Shown: positions 1 through 9,157, counted from the first letter of the stretch. The stretch: 64,000 bases of DNA from CAZRHR01 sp964578885 (GCA_964578885.1 CAZOEO010000001.1:1-64000), one strand, 5' to 3'. The notes: generated from the letters alone by a model not told the origin. Translations and numbers: made by a program.

Positions 1-23
1 GGGAAACAGATGAAATGAGAATG

Positions 24-56
24 AAGGGGTCAATTTGATTGGCCCCTTTTTTGTTT
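24..56 (+). terminator. Rho-independent terminator of a gene left of the window
   Basis: A 10-bp stem (24-33 with 39-48, one G-T pair) with a 5-nt loop is followed by a run of T. It probably ends a plus-strand gene lying outside the window. Seen directly in the sequence. Confidence 0.75.
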
Positions 57-161
57 TTTAAATTAAGTATCACATAAATAATGACTTATCTTGGTCTTGT
101 GATAAATAATGAATAAGGGTATTGACAATGGGGTATCCCAGATTGTAAATTAGCCAAGTAG

Positions 162-398
162 TTCTACACACTTACATTATTTTGCTCCGTTGCCGTAATT
201 TTGGGGGCGACGGGGAACGCTCAGGGTTCTTATGTTGTTGAGCGGATGGTGTTCAGTGGTGTATAGGCCACGGCCAACATCATCGGACACTGGGAATCTC
301 GGGGGTGCCTCTGTAAAGTACTGATTTATCAAACTTTTCAGAGGTGGGAATATAGGGTCCGAGACGGAGTATGGTGGTTATCGTGCTCCACTTTTTAA
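162..398 (+). pseudogene. Possible decayed start of a secreted protein
   Basis: The frame from 162 to the TAA at 396-398 is open except for one TAG at 264-266, and it has no ATG at its left end. Its first part reads like a signal peptide (hydrophobic, ending A-T-G-N-A-Q), followed by GSYVVERMVFSG, which resembles the mature N-terminus of many Bacteroidota secreted proteins. After the TAG the frame continues with a Trp- and Arg-rich stretch. This may be a remnant of a gene with a lost start and an in-frame stop, or chance. The rest of 57-710 shows no convincing gene; a 73-codon frame at 450-671 has low-complexity composition and no homologue that I recognise. Confidence 0.25.
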
Positions 399-710
399 AG
401 GAAAATTAAAGAGAAACCGATGCCTGAAGATTAGGAGAAGCTGGAGAAAATGGCTTTGAATATCAAGGTTTTTAATGGTATCGGAAGTTTGAGAGGAGGA
501 ATAGCGGACCTCCCGGGAGGCGTACTCTCCGCCATCCGATTAATCGTTTCGGTTCACATCCCGCCAACCCCGGCAGGGATGAACTCCCATTTGAATTCTA
601 CTCCTTCCTATCATTCTCCCAAAATACCATTATCCCAACAAAGATTCCCAACCCCACGATTATCCTATTGAACTCCTTTTTAAACTGAACAAATCTCTTT
701 AACTTAGGGT

Positions 711-1124
711 ATGAAACATGTAATAATTTGTTTGTTAATAGGAATTGGCTGCTCATTAAAAGCCCAAACGCTCAGTTATTCCAGGGTAATATTGGTTGAG
801 TCCAATAGCCAAACCGTACCACTAGGTCATGTCTGGAAAGTAGAAAATGCCGTTTCATCCGTACCTTCTCAGGTAAATACAGCAGGTTGGTCCAGTGTTC
901 CAAGTCCAACCTCACATTTTCAGATGGTAATTAATGGGAATGCCATAAACATTTCAAAAGTAGAAATGTCTTCCATGGCGCCTTTTAACTCGAGTCAGAT
1001 TTCCTACACAATCAATGGATTAAATCAGGAAACGTTCCCCATGTGGCTACCTGCCGGAACGACTTTAGCTGCCGGAACAAATGTCAGATATTTATCTGTC
1101 ATTGAGTTCAAAGAAAATCCTTAA
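711..1124 (+). CDS. Small secreted protein of unknown function
   Basis: 137 residues. Residues 1-18 form a typical signal peptide (Lys-His, hydrophobic core, cleavage after K-A-Q). The mature part is about 119 residues, rich in Ser, Thr, Val and Asn with alternating hydrophobic residues, which suggests a small all-beta fold, and contains no cysteine. There is no T9SS sorting domain and I do not recognise a family. The gene stands alone, convergent with the helicase gene that ends 20 bases downstream on the other strand. The signal peptide and clean reading frame make it likely to be real. Confidence 0.65.
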   Translation: MKHVIICLLIGIGCSLKAQTLSYSRVILVESNSQTVPLGHVWKVENAVSSVPSQVNTAGWSSVPSPTSHFQMVINGNAINISKVEMSSMAPFNSSQISYTINGLNQETFPMWLPAGTTLAAGTNVRYLSVIEFKENP

Positions 1125-1143
1125 AAAGCTCTTGTTACTGTAT

Positions 1144-3588
1144 TTATCCCAATTGACGAAGCATCTTTTTCACCCGATCTTCTAGTTGTTCCGAAGTGAA
1201 TCGCTCTCTGATGCGTTCTACCATGATTGGAAATCCAAAAGGACTCACTTTCGTTAAAGGGTTAATCACAATTTCCTTACTTTCAAATTGACGCAACGCC
1301 GCTTGCATTCTGCTCTGTTCTAGTTGAAAGTCAAACACTTCTTCAAAGCATTGCCGAAGAAGAATATGATTAGGTTCAGATTCCATAAATACGTCGAAAA
1401 ACAAACCGGAATGTGCCTGTAGGTGTCTATCTTTTTTGGGCTTACCGGGGTAACCGGTAAAAACAAGCCCTGCCACTCGTGCAATATCACGAAATCGTCT
1501 CCGGGCCATTTCGCCCATGTTTACGCTTGCATAAATATCTTCCAGTAAATGTGCTCTAGACAGCAACCCCGCTTGTAATCCCTCTGTCAATGGAATGGGT
1601 TGATCACTAAGTAACTCAAAACCATAATCATTCAGAGAAATTGAAAAACTCATGGGACGAATTTTACCCAAACGATAGGCAAAAAGTGAGGCAAGGCCTT
1701 CATGGACCAGTCGGCCTTCAAACGGGTAAAAAAAGCAATGATAGCCTTCCTTGCTCGTTAGAGTTTCGATAAGGAGTTGGTTCGGTTCTGGTACCAGGGA
1801 GCGTTCGTCTTGTAAGGAGAATAGGGGAGACAGGAATTTCATTTCCTCGCTTTGGGGCTTTTTCCATGTTTCCAGTGTTTTTCGAATCATATTTCCCAAT
1901 GCACTCGAAAGAGGCATACGACCGCCCATATAAGCTGGCACCTGTCCTTTTTTATGATTTGAAAAACTGACCTGCACAGTCATCTCATGAATGCGGGAAA
2001 ACGCCAGGTTTTTGCCTGCCAGCCAAAAATGATCCCCAGGATTTAGTTTTGAGGCAAACCATTCTTCCACAAAACCAACATGTTTCCCTGAAATCGTTTT
2101 TACCGAAAGCATTTGATCGCTTGTAATCGTTCCGATAGAAAGTCGATGGAGCATAGCCAGTTTTTTACCTGATATCCGGTAAACATCTCCGTCTTTAAAT
2201 AATTTATGGAAACCAGGATACGATGCAAGGCTTGGGCCTCCTGACACTACGAATTTTAGCACTTCTTCCCATTCTTCTTCCTGCATACTTTCGTAAGCAA
2301 AAGTCTGTTTCACCTCTGCATATGTCCTGGCTGGGTGAAAACCTTCTGAAACAGAAAGTGTAAGGACGTATTGAATCAATACATCAAAACTTCGAACAAA
2401 GGGTATTCGGGGTTCCAGTTGATTTTCGGAAATGGCTTGGCGAAGCGCTTCACCTTCCATGATTTCAAGAGAGTGGGTTGGCACAAAGTAAATGCTGGCT
2501 GTGGCCCCGGGGCGGTGACCAGAGCGACCTGCCCGTTGTAAAAAACGGCTCACGCCCTTCGGACTTCCGATTTGAATGACCGTGTCTACCGGCCGAAAAT
2601 CCACACCAAGGTCTAAACTGCCGGTGCAAACAACCACTTGGAGCGAACCATGATAAAGCGCGTCTTCCACCCAATGTCGGATTTCTTTGCTGATGGAACC
2701 ATGGTGCATGGCCATGATGCCGGCCAATTCCGGTGCCGCTTCCAATAATTTCTGGTACCAGATTTCTGCTTGCGCCCGCGTATTGGTGAAAAGCAATGTA
2801 CTTTTCGATTGAAGTAGAAGGGGAACCACCTTCGGTAAAAGGGAAATGCCCAAATGGCCGCTCCATGGAAAACGGTCCACCTCATCCGGAAGAATCGTAT
2901 GTACCTCGATGTCTTTCCGAGTGTTAGAACGTATAATCTGTCCTTCGCGTCGGCCCAACAAAACCCAAAGAGCATCTTCCAGACGGCCGATGGTGGCGGA
3001 AATCCCCCATAATCGCAAATGCGGAGAAATGCTAAAAAGGCGTGAACATGCCAATTGGACTTGCACACCACGTTTACTGCCCATCAATTCGTGCCATTCA
3101 TCGGCCACAAGGCAACAGGTATGTGTGAAAAGAGTTGAATAACCGGGTGTAGCGAGAAGTAAATGTAAACTTTCGGGCGTGGTGATAAGAACTTCTGGCG
3201 GTCGTTTTTTCTGTTTTTGGCGTTCTGCCTGGCCGGTGTCTCCAGTCCGAATCTCAACGGTCCATGTCGGGGTAAAATGAGCCATGGCACGTGCTGCCGA
3301 ATGTTCAATTTCTTTGGCCAAAGCGCGAATCGGGGTAATCCATAAAATACGGATGCCGAGGTGAGATTCAGGCGCAAGTTCCTTTGCGCGTAAAAGGGCG
3401 GGCAAAAACACACTATAGGTTTTCCCACTGCCCGTTGGCGCATTTACAAGTCCCTGACCCCCTTCATAAACTGCTTTCCATGCTTCTTCCTGAAAAGGTT
3501 GAGCAGTCCAGCCTAAAGCATTAAACCAGGTTTTTATTGCGTCCATGCAGACATGTAAACAACCTTCCGCTCTTTTTGATGCATCCAT
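1144..3588 (-). CDS. Lhr-like (ligase-associated type) DEXH-box DNA helicase
   Basis: About 814 residues from the ATG at 3588. The frame stays open upstream to 3672 but that would overlap tatD, and an ATG at 3546 just before the conserved W-F-x-x-x-G-W segment is an equally good start. Visible superfamily 2 motifs: Walker A APTGSGKT near residue 50, motif II as VADEWHEL, motif III GISATIG, and motif VI QRAGRSGHRPG, then the long Lhr C-terminal region (about residues 400-810). The family comprises ATP-driven 3'-5' DNA or RNA-DNA translocases thought to act in DNA repair. In many bacteria this ~820-residue form is encoded beside an ATP-dependent DNA ligase and a phosphoesterase; those partners are not in this window. 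It is divergent from tatD. Confidence 0.88.
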   Translation of the reverse strand: MDASKRAEGCLHVCMDAIKTWFNALGWTAQPFQEEAWKAVYEGGQGLVNAPTGSGKTYSVFLPALLRAKELAPESHLGIRILWITPIRALAKEIEHSAARAMAHFTPTWTVEIRTGDTGQAERQKQKKRPPEVLITTPESLHLLLATPGYSTLFTHTCCLVADEWHELMGSKRGVQVQLACSRLFSISPHLRLWGISATIGRLEDALWVLLGRREGQIIRSNTRKDIEVHTILPDEVDRFPWSGHLGISLLPKVVPLLLQSKSTLLFTNTRAQAEIWYQKLLEAAPELAGIMAMHHGSISKEIRHWVEDALYHGSLQVVVCTGSLDLGVDFRPVDTVIQIGSPKGVSRFLQRAGRSGHRPGATASIYFVPTHSLEIMEGEALRQAISENQLEPRIPFVRSFDVLIQYVLTLSVSEGFHPARTYAEVKQTFAYESMQEEEWEEVLKFVVSGGPSLASYPGFHKLFKDGDVYRISGKKLAMLHRLSIGTITSDQMLSVKTISGKHVGFVEEWFASKLNPGDHFWLAGKNLAFSRIHEMTVQVSFSNHKKGQVPAYMGGRMPLSSALGNMIRKTLETWKKPQSEEMKFLSPLFSLQDERSLVPEPNQLLIETLTSKEGYHCFFYPFEGRLVHEGLASLFAYRLGKIRPMSFSISLNDYGFELLSDQPIPLTEGLQAGLLSRAHLLEDIYASVNMGEMARRRFRDIARVAGLVFTGYPGKPKKDRHLQAHSGLFFDVFMESEPNHILLRQCFEEVFDFQLEQSRMQAALRQFESKEIVINPLTKVSPFGFPIMVERIRERFTSEQLEDRVKKMLRQLG

Positions 3589-3645
3589 AGATAGGTATTT
3601 TTTAAAAATGAATACCAAGTCGCTGGCCTTTGGTATGTTTGCAAA

Positions 3646-4416
3646 ATGGGATGGATAGACACTCATGCACATATTTACGACCCTGCCTTTTTGCCTGATT
3701 TCGCAGAAATGTGGGAGCGGGCCGCCTCCATAAGTTACATTTGTATCCCCAATGTAAATGAAGAGACCTTGGCGGGGATGAAAAATCTATCGGAAGAATA
3801 TCCCGATAAATGTTTTCCTATGTTGGGTCTTCATCCATGCGAAGTAAAGGAAGATTGGGAGCAGGTTTGGCATCGGCTTTTAGCCAGAAAAAGTGAACTT
3901 CCATGGATTGCGGTGGGGGAAACAGGTCTGGATTTTTATTGGGATAAAAGTTTTGTAGCCCAACAGGAGGCTTGTCTGGCAGCACATGTAGATCTTGCGA
4001 ATGCATTGGAACTTCCTGTCGTTTTACATGCCAGAGAAAGTTTAGATCGCCTCATTACCTTGTTCTCCGACACATTAAAGCCATTACATGGCGCTGTTTT
4101 TCATTGTTTTACAGGAAATTTGGAACAGGCAGAATGGATTATAGCCCAAGGATATTATTTGGGAATTGGTGGCGTTTTAACCTATAAAAATAGTCCACTT
4201 AAAGCTGTGGTGCAGCAATTACCGCCGACGCATGTGGTATTAGAAACAGACGCGCCATATCTACCACCGGTGCCGTATCGGGGAAAAAGAAATGAACCCG
4301 CATTTTTGGTAGAAACGGCTTCTTGTTTGGCGGATCTTTGGCAAATGCCGCTTCAGAAAGTGATGGAGCATACCACAGAAAATGCATTACAATTATTTAA
4401 ACGCATCCCAAAATAA
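3646..4416 (+). CDS. tatD: TatD family metal-dependent hydrolase (3'-5' DNA exonuclease type)
   Basis: 256 residues, the usual length. The amidohydrolase-like TIM barrel is shown by the N-terminal D-T-H-A-H (His7, His9), the conserved glutamate in GETGLDFYW near residue 92, the H-A-R-E motif, H-C-F-T-G, and the final E-T-D-A-P-Y-L metal-binding aspartate. TatD proteins are cytoplasmic metal-dependent nucleases linked to DNA repair and fragmentation. The stop overlaps the ansA start by one base, so the two are probably cotranscribed. A perfect TATGTTTG promoter box (3634-3641) lies 4 nt before the ATG. Confidence 0.93.
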   Translation: MGWIDTHAHIYDPAFLPDFAEMWERAASISYICIPNVNEETLAGMKNLSEEYPDKCFPMLGLHPCEVKEDWEQVWHRLLARKSELPWIAVGETGLDFYWDKSFVAQQEACLAAHVDLANALELPVVLHARESLDRLITLFSDTLKPLHGAVFHCFTGNLEQAEWIIAQGYYLGIGGVLTYKNSPLKAVVQQLPPTHVVLETDAPYLPPVPYRGKRNEPAFLVETASCLADLWQMPLQKVMEHTTENALQLFKRIPK

Positions 4417-5456
4417 TGACACGTCCGCAAATCCTTCTCATTTACACCGGGGGCACCATTGGCAGCATGGAAGATCCTGAAACTGGTGCGCTCCGGCCTG
4501 TCGACTTTGCACAACTTTCTGCACATATTCCTGAATTACAACGATTAGAAGTAAATCTCGTCGTAGAACCTTTTCCCGAGCCCAAAGACTCTTCAGATAT
4601 TCGCCCGGAAGATTGGATCCAACTGGTGCAGTGCATTGCACAGAAATACGAGGCCTTCGACGGATTCGTGATTCTGCATGGAACAGATACCCTTGCCTAC
4701 ACTGCATCGGCCGTAAGTTTCATGATTCAGCCGCTGAATAAACCTGTTATTTTTACCGGAAGTCAGCTTCCTATGGGGAAAATTCGTACCGATGGCAAGG
4801 AAAATTTGTTAACCGCCATCGAAATTGCTGCCGCAAAACATCCGGATGGATCGCCTATGGTTCCTGAGGTAGCGGTATATTTTGAGTATAAACTTTATCG
4901 CGCCAACCGATGTTTCAAATTTAGCGCGCATCACTTCAATGCCTTTTTAAGCCCCAATTATCCGCTTTTAGCCGAAGCAGGCGTCTCTATCCATTACAAT
5001 CATTCGGCCATTCGACCTTTTCAGCCCGATATTGCGCCTCGTTTTTACACGGAATGCGACACGCGTGTCTTCGTTTTACCCATTTTTCCCGGTATTTCCC
5101 GACAAACCTTCGATTTTGTCGCACAAAGAACCGACTTACATACGTTGATTATTCAGACCTTTGGAACTGGAAATGGTCCATTGGATGCGTCGTTCTTTCA
5201 AATGTTGTCGTCTTTGGTAGCCAATGGAACGGCTGTACTGAACATTACACAGTGCCGGCAAGGTGCTGTTATTCCCGGATATTATGAAACGGGAAGAGAA
5301 ATGAGCCGTATTGGAGTGGTCAATGGAAAAGACCTCACCTTAGAATCAGCACTCACAAAAGCCATGGTGTACGCCCCCATTTTTCCGAATCCGAAAGACT
5401 TGAGAAAGGCATTGTCGGAATCAAGTTGCGGAGAAATGGAGGAAAAGTTGGTGTGA
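4416..5456 (+). CDS. ansA: Type I L-asparaginase
   Basis: 346 residues. It hydrolyses L-asparagine to aspartate and ammonia in the cytoplasm. The two active-site threonine regions are intact: IYTGGTIGS near residue 10 and LHGTDTLAYTAS near residue 85-97; TGSQLPMG follows. The lack of a signal peptide and the length fit the type I (low-affinity, cytoplasmic) form. The start overlaps the tatD stop by one base, indicating translational coupling. tRNA-Ser follows 56 bases downstream. Confidence 0.92.
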   Translation: MTRPQILLIYTGGTIGSMEDPETGALRPVDFAQLSAHIPELQRLEVNLVVEPFPEPKDSSDIRPEDWIQLVQCIAQKYEAFDGFVILHGTDTLAYTASAVSFMIQPLNKPVIFTGSQLPMGKIRTDGKENLLTAIEIAAAKHPDGSPMVPEVAVYFEYKLYRANRCFKFSAHHFNAFLSPNYPLLAEAGVSIHYNHSAIRPFQPDIAPRFYTECDTRVFVLPIFPGISRQTFDFVAQRTDLHTLIIQTFGTGNGPLDASFFQMLSSLVANGTAVLNITQCRQGAVIPGYYETGREMSRIGVVNGKDLTLESALTKAMVYAPIFPNPKDLRKALSESSCGEMEEKLV

Positions 5457-5512
5457 AAAAGAATTTTTGTAATTTCGACGCTCCAAAGCAGGTTCGCCTG
5501 CCAAGGAAACTA

Positions 5513-5600
5513 GGAGAGATGTCCGAGTGGTTTAAGGAGCACGCCTGGAACGCGTGTATACCTCTAAAGGGTATCGAGGGTTCGAATCCCTCTCTCTCCG
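5513..5600 (+). tRNA. tRNA-Ser (anticodon GGA)
   Basis: 88 nt without encoded CCA. Acceptor arm 5513-5519 pairs with 5593-5599. The anticodon stem CACGC/GCGTG (5540-5544 with 5552-5556) closes a 7-nt loop with anticodon GGA at 5547-5549. A long variable arm (class II), as expected for serine, is followed by a T arm with GAGGG/CCCTC and TTCGAAT. It reads UCC and UCU codons. Confidence 0.97.
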
Positions 5601-5667
5601 CTACAACACAAAAAACTGTTGTATATTTGATTTGTTCGTAACTGTATTCACAGACAATCTAATCCCA

Positions 5668-6480
5668 ATGAGAAAGTTAATCGCCTCATGCCTGATGTCT
5701 TTCCTGATGCTCACTGCTCCCATGAGCACTCTTTTCGCTCAGGAAACGGTAGACTCAACCGCCCAAACGACGGAGCAAACCGCTACCACGGATTCTGCAG
5801 CAGCCGAAGCGCCGGTTGCCGAAGCACCTCCGGTTGCCGAAGTGAGCTTCCGCGAAATGTTGAAAGAAAAATTTATTGAAGGTGGTTATGAATGGATGAC
5901 GCCGCTGCTTATCTGTCTTATCTTAGGTTTAGCAGTTTCTATCGAGCGCATCATTTACCTCAATATGGCCACCATCAACACCAAAAAATTCATCAGAAAT
6001 GTAGAAGCAACCTTGAAGTCTGGTGGTGTAGCTGCTGCTCAGGAGTTGTGTCGCAAAACCCCCGGACCTATCGCCAGCATCGTATATGAAGGACTTAATC
6101 GCACCGATGAAGGAATCGAAACAGTTGAAAAAGCCGTTGTTTCCTACGGTGGCGTAGAAATGGGTAAAATGGAAAGAGCTTTACCTTGGTTGGGGCTTTT
6201 CATCTCTCTCGGACCCATGCTTGGGTTCTTGGGTACGGTTGTAGGTATGATCTTCGCTTTCGACCAAATTGAAGCGGCTGGTGATATTTCTCCAACGGTT
6301 GTAGCTTCCGGTATTAAAGTGGCTCTTTTGACGACAGTAGGCGGTCTTATTGTGGCTATCATTCTCCAGATTTTCTACAATTACATTATGTCTAAAATCG
6401 ATGGATTAGTAAATGAAATGGAAGAAGCTTCTGTTGAGTTTATCGACATCCTTGTAAAAGGCGGTTATACCAAAAAATAA
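5668..6480 (+). CDS. exbB: MotA/TolQ/ExbB family proton channel protein
   Basis: 270 residues from the ATG at 5668; an open frame further upstream overlaps tRNA-Ser and is not the start. A signal peptide (1-25, ending F-A-Q) and an Ala/Pro/Glu-rich linker (about 26-65) precede the ExbB core: a membrane segment around 75-95, a cytoplasmic region, and two segments around 175-200 and 215-240 with the family pattern GPMLGFLGTVVGMI. ExbB forms the inner-membrane proton channel that drives TonB. The signal-peptide-plus-linker extension is common in Bacteroidota. First gene of a four-gene operon; a TATATTTG box lies at 5622-5629. Confidence 0.92.
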   Translation: MRKLIASCLMSFLMLTAPMSTLFAQETVDSTAQTTEQTATTDSAAAEAPVAEAPPVAEVSFREMLKEKFIEGGYEWMTPLLICLILGLAVSIERIIYLNMATINTKKFIRNVEATLKSGGVAAAQELCRKTPGPIASIVYEGLNRTDEGIETVEKAVVSYGGVEMGKMERALPWLGLFISLGPMLGFLGTVVGMIFAFDQIEAAGDISPTVVASGIKVALLTTVGGLIVAIILQIFYNYIMSKIDGLVNEMEEASVEFIDILVKGGYTKK

Positions 6481-6513
6481 TCCCGAAAGCAATTTTCGGA
6501 TAAACAATTCAAA

Positions 6514-7032
6514 ATGAACCATAAATATATCCGTTACATTAGCACGGGGCTGGCGGTTCTGGTCGCCTTGATCGGTATGATTGCCACATTGGCTACCCTT
6601 TCCTCCGGTATCGATACGGAAACTTGGAAATCTCTGCGTCTTCAAGGTTTGGTTTCTTCCACCGAAGAGGCGGCAAAGTTCTCTTCAGCGGTTAGCTTTC
6701 TCATGACCTCCGTCATTGGAGCTACCCTGGTGGCGGTGGGCAGCATCGTGGTTTTTATCATCGTGAATGGTGCGAAAAATCCCAAAAGAATGCTTTTACC
6801 CATCGCATCCGTAGCCATCGGTGCGGTGTTGTACGCCATATCTTATGCCATGTCTACCGGACGTGAAAACTTCCGTATGACCGGACGCTCCGCAGAAAGT
6901 GCAGAAATGATCAATGCGGTGCCAGATTGGGCGTTCAATTTTGCAGATGCTTCTCTCATTCTTTGTGGCATCATCGGCGGTTTCGCTCTGATTGCTATTG
7001 TTCTTGGAGAAGTACGTCGCATTTTTCAGTAA
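6514..7032 (+). CDS. Four-helix membrane protein of the ExbB/ExbD operon, function unknown
   Basis: 172 residues with four likely membrane segments (about 8-30, 58-83, 92-112 and 143-166) and short loops. Between segments 3 and 4 is a loop with several Arg and Ser residues. It lies 33 bases after exbB and 18 bases before the first exbD, so it is almost certainly part of the same complex or pathway. I do not recognise a characterised family; an accessory subunit of the proton channel is an inference from position and topology only. Confidence 0.8.
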   Translation: MNHKYIRYISTGLAVLVALIGMIATLATLSSGIDTETWKSLRLQGLVSSTEEAAKFSSAVSFLMTSVIGATLVAVGSIVVFIIVNGAKNPKRMLLPIASVAIGAVLYAISYAMSTGRENFRMTGRSAESAEMINAVPDWAFNFADASLILCGIIGGFALIAIVLGEVRRIFQ

Positions 7033-7050
7033 TCTTTTAAACGCAGGAAC

Positions 7051-7668
7051 ATGCCTAAAGGTAAAAAACGTGAATTGCCCGAAATTAACTCGGGCTCTAT
7101 GGCGGATATCGCCTTCCTGCTTCTTATCTTCTTCTTGGTAACCACTACCATGGACCAGGAACAGGGGATTCGCCGCGAATTACCACGTAAAACGGATAAC
7201 CAACAACCCGTAGACGTAGCTCGACGCAACGTGTTGCTCGTGTTTATTAACAGAAACGACCAACTACTCGTCAATGGCGAATATGGTGATATCAGAATCC
7301 TCAAAGACAGAGTCGTTGAGTTTATTCTGAATCCTACCAATGATCCCAACTTGTCTGCTAAAAAAGAAGATGCAGAAAACTTCGAAGGTCTTTTTACCTA
7401 CAGAAAATCAAAAGGTGTTGTGGTTATTCAAAATGACCGACTTACCTCTTATAAAATGTATGTGAAAACCCAGGACGTTCTTACCCAGGCATTTAATCAA
7501 ATGCGTAACGACCTGGCACGTGAGAAGTTCGGGGAAACGTATGAAGAAATGCGGATGCGTTCTACCAAAGGCGCCACCGACGAAATTAAAGAGGAAGCCG
7601 CCAAAAGAGTTCGTGCGGTAGAAAAAGCCATCCCTATGGCCATCTCAGAAGCATCACCCAATAAATAA
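7051..7668 (+). CDS. exbD: ExbD/TolR family biopolymer transport protein
   Basis: 205 residues. The N-terminal cytoplasmic tail (basic, KGKKRELPEINSGSM) leads to the single membrane helix ADIAFLLLIFFLVTT, where the Asp (about residue 25) is the conserved proton-carrying residue of the family. The periplasmic part is longer than in classical ExbD (about 140) and ends in a charged helical stretch. It works with ExbB as the stator-like engine for TonB. It is followed by a second, shorter exbD 8 bases downstream, so the complex may contain two different ExbD subunits. Confidence 0.92.
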   Translation: MPKGKKRELPEINSGSMADIAFLLLIFFLVTTTMDQEQGIRRELPRKTDNQQPVDVARRNVLLVFINRNDQLLVNGEYGDIRILKDRVVEFILNPTNDPNLSAKKEDAENFEGLFTYRKSKGVVVIQNDRLTSYKMYVKTQDVLTQAFNQMRNDLAREKFGETYEEMRMRSTKGATDEIKEEAAKRVRAVEKAIPMAISEASPNK

Positions 7669-7676
7669 CATAAACC

Positions 7677-8144
7677 ATGTCTAAATTTAGAAAAGGCGGA
7701 AAACGGGGTGTACCTCCTATCTCGACGGCTTCTTTGCCAGACATCGTGTTTATGTTGCTGTTCTTCTTCATGGTAGCTACCCGAATGAGAGAAGTTACCC
7801 TTAACGTGGAAGTAAAAAGACCAGCGGCTACACAAGCTGTAAAGCTGGAAGATCGCTCCCTCGTGGTAAGTGTTTATGTTGGTAAACCTACCAAACCTGA
7901 ACTCTACGGAACAGAACCACGCGTTCAGCTGGACGACGCTATCGCGAATATCCAGGACGTTGGTCCCTGGGTCTCCGACCAAATTTCTCAAAAGCCCGAA
8001 GACGTAAGAAACAGAATTTTTGTTTCTCTGAAAGCTGACCAGGAAATTACCACCGGTATCATCACCGACATCAAAGAAGAGCTTCGCAATGTAAATGCAT
8101 TGCTCATCAACTATGCTTCCAGAAAGACGGTAGAACTCGAATAA
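7677..8144 (+). CDS. exbD: ExbD/TolR family biopolymer transport protein (second copy)
   Basis: 155 residues. Short basic tail, then ASLPDIVFMLLFFFMVATRM with the conserved membrane Asp near residue 23, followed by a periplasmic domain of about 110 residues. It differs clearly from the preceding ExbD paralogue in its periplasmic part. It is the last gene of the exbB operon (8-base gap to the previous gene). Two tandem ExbD genes after one ExbB are common in Bacteroidota. No tonB gene lies in this window. Confidence 0.92.
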   Translation: MSKFRKGGKRGVPPISTASLPDIVFMLLFFFMVATRMREVTLNVEVKRPAATQAVKLEDRSLVVSVYVGKPTKPELYGTEPRVQLDDAIANIQDVGPWVSDQISQKPEDVRNRIFVSLKADQEITTGIITDIKEELRNVNALLINYASRKTVELE

Positions 8145-8164
8145 TTCTACCTTATCTTTGCGGC

Positions 8165-9157
8165 ATGGTACGCATTGGCTCAGTTGAACTTCCCGATTTC
8201 CCGCTTTTACTTGCTCCCATGGAGGACGTAAGTGACCCACCTTTCCGTGCACTTTGCAAGAAATTTGGTGCCGATCTTATGTTCACTGAATTTATTTCCT
8301 CCGAAGGACTCATACGCGATGCTGCAAAAAGCATTAAAAAACTGGATTTCTTCGAATACGAAAGACCCATCGGTATTCAGATTTTTGGCGGTGAACTCGA
8401 ACCCATGATGGAAGCGGCACGCATTTGTGAAGCCGCACAGCCGGATATTATTGATATCAATTTTGGTTGCCCTGTCAAAAAGGTCGTTTGCAAAGAAGCG
8501 GGCGCCGGTATTCTCAAGAATATTCCTAAAATGATTCGTCTTACCGAAGCTGTGGTAAAGGCGGTCAATAAACCGGTAACGGTAAAAACCAGACTCGGTT
8601 GGGATGCCGATTCCATGCACATTGTGGAAGTGGCAGAAAGACTGCAGGATGTTGGTGTTCAGGCCTTGTCTATTCACGGCCGCACCCGTGTGCAGATGTA
8701 CAAAGGGGAAGCGGATTGGACCCTCATCGGTGAAGTGAAAAATAATCAACGCATGCGAATCCCTATTTTTGGAAACGGGGACATCGATTCGCCAGAAAAG
8801 GCAGTGGCCTGGAAGGAAAAGTATGGCGTAGATGGCGTGATGGTCGGACGTGCCAGCATAGGAAATCCTTGGGTTTTCCGTGAAATGAAACATTTTATTC
8901 AAACCGGAACCCACATCTCTGGACCAACCCTGCAAGAACGTGCCGATGCATGTAAATGGCACCTGGAGCAAAGTCTCGCCTGGAAAGGTGAACGACTCGG
9001 CGTCCTGGAAATGCGGATGCACTATGGAAACTATTTTAGAGGTGTTCCGAACTTTAAGCCTTATCGCATGCAATTGGTAACGGAGGAAAATCCCCAAACA
9101 CTCCTGCAATTACTCGACGAAATCCCCGGTCAATTGGCTCTTTTAGCCGAATGCTGA
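8165..9157 (+). CDS. dusB: tRNA-dihydrouridine synthase, DusB type
   Basis: 330 residues. An FMN-dependent TIM-barrel enzyme that reduces uridine to dihydrouridine in the tRNA D loop. Visible: FMN-binding LLAPMEDVSDPPFR near the N-terminus, DINFGCPVKKVVCKEAG with the catalytic cysteine of the C-K-x-x-x-G motif, SIHGRTRVQMYKG, and the FMN-phosphate region GNGDI and GVMVGRASIGNPW. A TATCTTTG box at 8153-8160 ends 4 nt before the ATG, so this gene may have its own leaderless transcript despite being 20 bases after exbD. Confidence 0.94.
   Translation: MVRIGSVELPDFPLLLAPMEDVSDPPFRALCKKFGADLMFTEFISSEGLIRDAAKSIKKLDFFEYERPIGIQIFGGELEPMMEAARICEAAQPDIIDINFGCPVKKVVCKEAGAGILKNIPKMIRLTEAVVKAVNKPVTVKTRLGWDADSMHIVEVAERLQDVGVQALSIHGRTRVQMYKGEADWTLIGEVKNNQRMRIPIFGNGDIDSPEKAVAWKEKYGVDGVMVGRASIGNPWVFREMKHFIQTGTHISGPTLQERADACKWHLEQSLAWKGERLGVLEMRMHYGNYFRGVPNFKPYRMQLVTEENPQTLLQLLDEIPGQLALLAEC

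Noticed and set aside
450..671. 73-codon open frame on the plus strand
   Set aside because: No promoter, no signal peptide or motif, low-complexity Pro/Ser-rich translation; the DNA contains short palindromes typical of intergenic sequence.
3589..3672. Longer start of the Lhr-like helicase
   Set aside because: It would overlap the tatD start and adds residues not conserved in the family; ATG at 3588 or 3546 is better.
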